This document shows positions 5,252 to 8,005 of a stretch of DNA of 8,005 bases, in pieces. The notes under the pieces are model-generated. The model was not told the origin of the DNA. It saw only the letters and a program-made list of their open reading frames with translations, and made no database searches. The position numbers were made by a program, and so were the translations under genes. The first letter of the stretch is position 1. Every line of letters starts with the position of its first letter. The stretch lies in the NCBI GenBank assembly GCA_035319065.1, contig DATHDM010000371.1, positions 1 to 8,005 of the forward strand. Direction: 5' to 3'. Source of the stretch: DASPRM01 sp035319065. Its GTDB lineage: Bacteria > Acidobacteriota > Terriglobia > Terriglobales > Acidobacteriaceae.

Positions 5252-6550
5252 ATGAATCGAACCACGGATCAGTCCCGCCAGCTTCAGAAGCGCGCCGAGC
5301 AGGTCATTCCCGGTGGTGTGGACTCCCCGGTGCGCGCATTCCGCGCCGTGGGCGGTGATCCTCCCTTCCTGGTGCGCGGAGAGGACTCGCGGGTCTTCGA
5401 CGCCGACGGCAACAGCTACATCGACTATGTCCTCTCCTGGGGACCGCTCATGCTGGGACACGCCTTTCCCCCGGTGGTGAAGGCAGTCGAAGAAGCAGCG
5501 CGTCGCGGCACCAGCTTCGGGGCCTCCACGCCCGCTGAGATCGATCTCGCCGAGGCGGTGCTTGAGGCATATCCCGCCATGGAGAAGGTCCGCTTCGTGA
5601 ACTCCGGGACCGAGGCCACGATGTCCGCGATCCGCCTCGCGCGCGGCTTTACTCATCGCAGGTACATCATCAAGTTCGAGGGTTGCTATCACGGCCATAG
5701 CGATGCGCTGCTGGTGAAGGCAGGGTCGGGCGTGGCCACGCTGGGTATTCCCGGCTCCGCCGGCGTGCCCGAAGAGTTCGTGCAATTCACTCTTGCGCTG
5801 CCCTACAACAACTTAAACGCGGTTGAGGAGGCCTTCCGCCGCTACCGGGATCAGGTTGCCTGCGTGATCGTCGAGCCGGTAGTCGGCAACATGGGTTGCG
5901 TGCCCCCCGCCAAAGGGTATCTGGACGGGCTGCGCTATCTCACTTCACGCGAAAATGCCTTGCTCATCTTCGACGAGGTTATGACCGGCTTCCGCGTCGC
6001 CTATGGCGGGGCCACCGAGCTCTACGGAACCCGGCCCGATCTGCTGACCCTGGGTAAGGTGATCGGCGGGGGACTGCCGGTGGGAGCCTATGCCGGTCCG
6101 GCGGAGATCATGGACCTGATCGCGCCGCTCGGCCCCGTCTATCAGGCGGGAACGCTGTCGGGAAATCCGCTGGCTATGGCGGCAGGCCTGGCCATGCTAC
6201 GCCACCTCGGCGAGCACCGCGAAATCTACGGACGCCTGGAGCGGCTGGGCGCGACCCTGGTGAGCATGGTGCAGGAGGCGGCGCATACCGCCGCCATTCC
6301 CATGACTTCCAATCGTGTGGGCTCGATGTTCACCTGGTTCTTTGCGCCGGCCGCGGTCAGCGATTGGGAATCCGCCGCGAAGAGCGACACTCAGGCTTTC
6401 GGCAAGTTCCATCGCGCCATGTTGGATGCCGGCATCTACCTGCCGCCCTCGCAGTTTGAAGCCGCCTTCCTGAGCGCCGCCCACACCGACGACGATATCC
6501 GCCAGACGATATCCGCCGCCCGCGAAGCTTTCGCGTTGGTGGCGGCCTAG
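5252..6550 (+). CDS. hemL: Glutamate-1-semialdehyde 2,1-aminomutase
   Basis: A 432-residue cytoplasmic PLP enzyme that converts glutamate-1-semialdehyde into 5-aminolevulinate, the last step of the C5 route to heme and other tetrapyrroles. Length is normal for HemL. The N-terminus carries the family hallmark QKRAEQVIPGGVDSPVRAFR (12-31). Further motifs are VRFVNSGTEATMSAIRLAR (113-131) for phosphate and substrate contacts, FEGCYHGHSD (142-151), VEPVVGNMG (207-215), the cofactor Asp in IFDEVMTGFR (D241), and the Schiff-base lysine K269 in LGKVIGGGLPVGAY. The frame is open far upstream, but the ATG at 5252 fits the usual HemL start; no clear Shine-Dalgarno precedes it. The TAG stop overlaps a GTG that opens a 32-codon frame leading into dtd, so hemL, the micro-ORF and dtd may be co-transcribed. 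Fold-type I aminotransferases are the only alternative, and the motifs favour HemL. Confidence 0.97.
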   Translation: MNRTTDQSRQLQKRAEQVIPGGVDSPVRAFRAVGGDPPFLVRGEDSRVFDADGNSYIDYVLSWGPLMLGHAFPPVVKAVEEAARRGTSFGASTPAEIDLAEAVLEAYPAMEKVRFVNSGTEATMSAIRLARGFTHRRYIIKFEGCYHGHSDALLVKAGSGVATLGIPGSAGVPEEFVQFTLALPYNNLNAVEEAFRRYRDQVACVIVEPVVGNMGCVPPAKGYLDGLRYLTSRENALLIFDEVMTGFRVAYGGATELYGTRPDLLTLGKVIGGGLPVGAYAGPAEIMDLIAPLGPVYQAGTLSGNPLAMAAGLAMLRHLGEHREIYGRLERLGATLVSMVQEAAHTAAIPMTSNRVGSMFTWFFAPAAVSDWESAAKSDTQAFGKFHRAMLDAGIYLPPSQFEAAFLSAAHTDDDIRQTISAAREAFALVAA

Positions 6551-6648
6551 TGGGGGTGAGCAACCAGCCGCCAGAAGACATCTGGAGCGACCAGGGGCTG
6601 CACATCCCTCGCGGCGCTTGGCGGCTCATCATGACAAGGCAGATTTGA
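6550..6648 (+). CDS. Possible 32-residue micro-ORF linking hemL and dtd
   Basis: A GTG at 6550-6552 overlaps the last base of the hemL stop (TAGTG). It opens a 32-codon frame whose TGA (6646-6648) overlaps the dtd ATG (TGATG). This double stop-start overlap is the layout expected of translational coupling and fills the whole hemL-dtd gap. The peptide contains PPEDIWSDQGLHIPRGAWRL and matches no family I know. A second in-frame GTG is at 6556. There is no clear ribosome binding site, and chance is a real possibility for a frame this short. Confidence 0.28.
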   Translation: MGVSNQPPEDIWSDQGLHIPRGAWRLIMTRQI

Positions 6649-7100
6649 TGCGCGCCGTCGTGCAACGCGTAACCCGATCGTCCGTGCGGGTAGGCGGCCA
6701 GATCGTCGGCGAAATCGCGGCCGGGCTGCTGGTGCTGGTGGGTGTAGCGGAGGATGATACCGAGGCCGACGCCGATTACCTGGCCGACAAAATCGTTGGC
6801 CTGCGCATCTTCGAGGATGGCGGCGGCAAAATGAACCTGCCAGTCACGAGCATTCCAGATGCCGCAGTGCTCGTTGTATCGCAATTCACCCTCTTGGGCG
6901 ACGTAAGGCGCGGAAAGCGGCCATCCTTCGATGCCGCGGCTCCGCCCCAGAAGGCGCGCGAGCTCTACGAATACTTCGCGCGGAGGATCTGCGCTGCCGG
7001 CGTCCGCTGCGCAACCGGCCGCTTCCAGGAAATGATGGAGGTGGAGTTGATCAACGACGGACCGGTGACCATCCTGCTGGATTCGCGCAAGCTCTTCTGA
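6648..7100 (+). CDS. dtd: D-aminoacyl-tRNA deacylase
   Basis: A 150-residue cytoplasmic enzyme that hydrolyses D-amino acids (and glycine misloaded on tRNA-Ala) from tRNA, keeping D-residues out of proteins. Length and start (MRAVVQRVTRSSVRV) are typical of DTD. Both signature motifs are present: SQFTLLGD at 78-85 and NDGPVT at 136-141, the second carrying the Gly-cisPro dipeptide that gives chiral selectivity. FEDGGGKMNLP (56-65) and RGKRPSFDAAAPP (88-100) also match the family. The ATG at 6648 has AAGG about 9 nt upstream and overlaps the stop of the micro-ORF as TGATG. It sits in the same direction as hemL, and the MOSC gene follows after about 100 bp. Confidence 0.97.
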   Translation: MRAVVQRVTRSSVRVGGQIVGEIAAGLLVLVGVAEDDTEADADYLADKIVGLRIFEDGGGKMNLPVTSIPDAAVLVVSQFTLLGDVRRGKRPSFDAAAPPQKARELYEYFARRICAAGVRCATGRFQEMMEVELINDGPVTILLDSRKLF

Positions 7101-7199
7101 TTCCAGCCTTCCACATGAATCGACCGGGGCCGGCTGACTCCGTTCATCTGCGGCTTAACGGCGCACGCGAGCATCAAAAATCTGGCGGTGCCTTCCAAC

Positions 7200-7856
7200 A
7201 TGAAGCTGATCTCGGTCAACGTCGGCCTCCCCCGTGAAGTGATTTGGCACGGACGAAGCGTGATCACGGGAATCTTCAAGCAACCGGTCGCGGGCCGTGT
7301 AGCTCTGCGCCAGCTCAACCTGGACGGCGATCGGCAGGCGGATCTCACTGTCCACGGAGGAGAGTACAAGGCGGTCTACTGCTATCCGAGCGCCCACTAC
7401 GACTACTGGAACAGAGAGCTGCCCGGCAGGGAACTGCCGCTAGGCATGTTCGGAGAAAATTTCACCGCCCAGGGTTTGCTGGAAGACTCCGTCCACCTCG
7501 GTGACCGGTTCGCCGTGGGCGCCGCGGAAGTAGTCGTAACCCAGCCCCGACTGCCTTGCTACAAGCTGGGCGTGAGATTTCAGGCCGACGACATGGTCAA
7601 GCGATTCCTGGCAAGCGGTCGCACAGGTTTCTACTTTGCGGTCGCGCGCGAGGGCGAGGTTGGGGCTGGTGATGAGATCAGAGTCGTTGCGCGAGATCCG
7701 AATCAGGTGTCGGTTTCCGAAATCACCCGGCTGTACATTGCCAAGCGCTATGGCGCTGTCGACGTGACTTCCGTCGAGCGTGCCCTGCGGGTATCGGCCT
7801 TGCCAGAAAGCTGGAAGGGCTACTTCCGGGCGCGGCTTGAAAAAGCGAGCGCTTGA
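7200..7856 (+). CDS. MOSC-domain protein, YiiM-like
   Basis: A 218-residue protein with a MOSC (molybdenum cofactor sulfurase C-terminal) domain and a C-terminal three-helix extension as in E. coli YiiM. Related proteins carry molybdenum cofactor and reduce N-hydroxylated bases; the substrate here is inferred only. Visible motifs are VHGGEYKAVYCYP at 51-63, FGENFT at 84-89, and the conserved cysteine expected to bind the cofactor, C120 in PRLPCYKLGVRF. RTGFYFAV (141-148) and GAGDEI (155-160) complete the barrel, and residues from about 168 onward (QVSVSEITRLY to WKGYF) form the helical tail. ATG 7200 (MKLISVNVGLPREV) matches the family start; an in-frame GTG at 7188 is possible. Neither has a good Shine-Dalgarno. 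The gene is convergent with folP. Confidence 0.93.
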   Translation: MKLISVNVGLPREVIWHGRSVITGIFKQPVAGRVALRQLNLDGDRQADLTVHGGEYKAVYCYPSAHYDYWNRELPGRELPLGMFGENFTAQGLLEDSVHLGDRFAVGAAEVVVTQPRLPCYKLGVRFQADDMVKRFLASGRTGFYFAVAREGEVGAGDEIRVVARDPNQVSVSEITRLYIAKRYGAVDVTSVERALRVSALPESWKGYFRARLEKASA

Positions 7857-7926
7857 GCGAGCCAGCCTCCCTTTGCGGCGGCTTGCCGGCCAACGCACGG
7901 CCTGAATGAACCCTGTCTTCTGGCCC

Positions 7927-7944
7927 GGGAGCTACTCCGCTCCC
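7927..7944. repeat. 6-bp inverted repeat at the folP 3' end
   Basis: GGGAGC (7927-7932) and GCTCCC (7939-7944) form a stem with a 6-nt loop spanning the folP stop codon, in the convergent gap after the MOSC gene. No T-run follows on either strand, so it is not a convincing intrinsic terminator. The remaining 7857-7926 stretch shows nothing else. Confidence 0.25.
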
Positions 7945-8005
7945 ACAATCGCGTCGGCCATTGCAGCGGCCTCGACCGCAGCCTTCACATCGTGGACGCG
8001 CACGA
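7932..8005 (-). CDS. folP: Dihydropteroate synthase, C-terminal end (rest beyond window)
   Basis: On the minus strand the frame running in from the right edge reads VRVHDVKAAVEAAAMADAIV, then GAE, and ends at TAG (complement of 7932-7934). RVHDV followed by an alanine-rich helix is the C-terminal signature of dihydropteroate synthase, whose Arg and His bind the pterin pyrophosphate and close the TIM barrel. The enzyme joins p-aminobenzoate to the pterin in folate synthesis. Only about 24 residues are visible, so the call rests on this motif and its position right before the stop. Confidence 0.78.
   Translation of the reverse strand, partial: VRVHDVKAAVEAAAMADAIVGAE

Noticed and set aside
5084..5785. 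233-residue minus-strand open frame antisense to hemL
   Set aside because: It overlaps the unambiguous hemL coding sequence and shows no recognisable domain.

Overview
The window is GC-rich, densely coding DNA from a bacterium with an outer membrane. Several genes look like those of Acidobacteriota: the EF-G-like GTPase N-terminus, the DsbA-like thiol protein, the 1-Cys-type peroxiredoxin and the deiodinase-like thioredoxin-fold protein. That placement comes from remembered family resemblance, not from a search. The fragment reads as ordinary chromosome. I see no transposase, integrase, tRNA, rRNA or CRISPR array.

Layout from left to right: (1) the 5' part of an EF-G-like translation factor gene on the minus strand, running off the left edge. 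(2) A divergent intergenic region of about 260 bp. (3) A plus-strand gene for an exported DsbA/thioredoxin-fold protein whose active-site CxxC is encoded as Cys-Pro-Asp-TGA, so the second cysteine is replaced by an in-frame UGA. (4) A convergent minus-strand peroxiredoxin. (5) A divergent plus-strand deiodinase/AhpC-like thioredoxin-fold protein with a C-terminal membrane helix. (6) A small minus-strand membrane protein of unknown function. (7) A minus-strand OprB-like outer-membrane porin. (8) A plus-strand run of hemL, a 32-codon micro-ORF, dtd and a MOSC-domain gene. (9) The 3' end of a minus-strand folP at the right edge.

The most notable object is the UGA-interrupted DsbA-like gene. The frame is open and conserved-looking on both sides of a single TGA, which sits exactly where the resolving cysteine of CxxC belongs. 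A possible bacterial SECIS hairpin lies just downstream, with an apical loop containing GG about 19 nt after the UGA. A CxxU selenoprotein is the simplest reading; a recent nonsense mutation is the main alternative. Its neighbours are a peroxiredoxin and a Cys-containing member of the deiodinase-like family, which has selenocysteine members elsewhere, so the left half of the window is a thiol/peroxide redox cluster. No selA, selB, selC or selD is in view.

The right half is housekeeping: tetrapyrrole synthesis (hemL), D-aminoacyl-tRNA proofreading (dtd), a MOSC protein and folate synthesis (folP). Secondary points of interest are a 10-nt homopolymeric G tract just upstream of the porin start, a porin start region lying in an imperfect inverted repeat without a Shine-Dalgarno sequence, and an atypical G4 motif in the EF-G-like GTPase.
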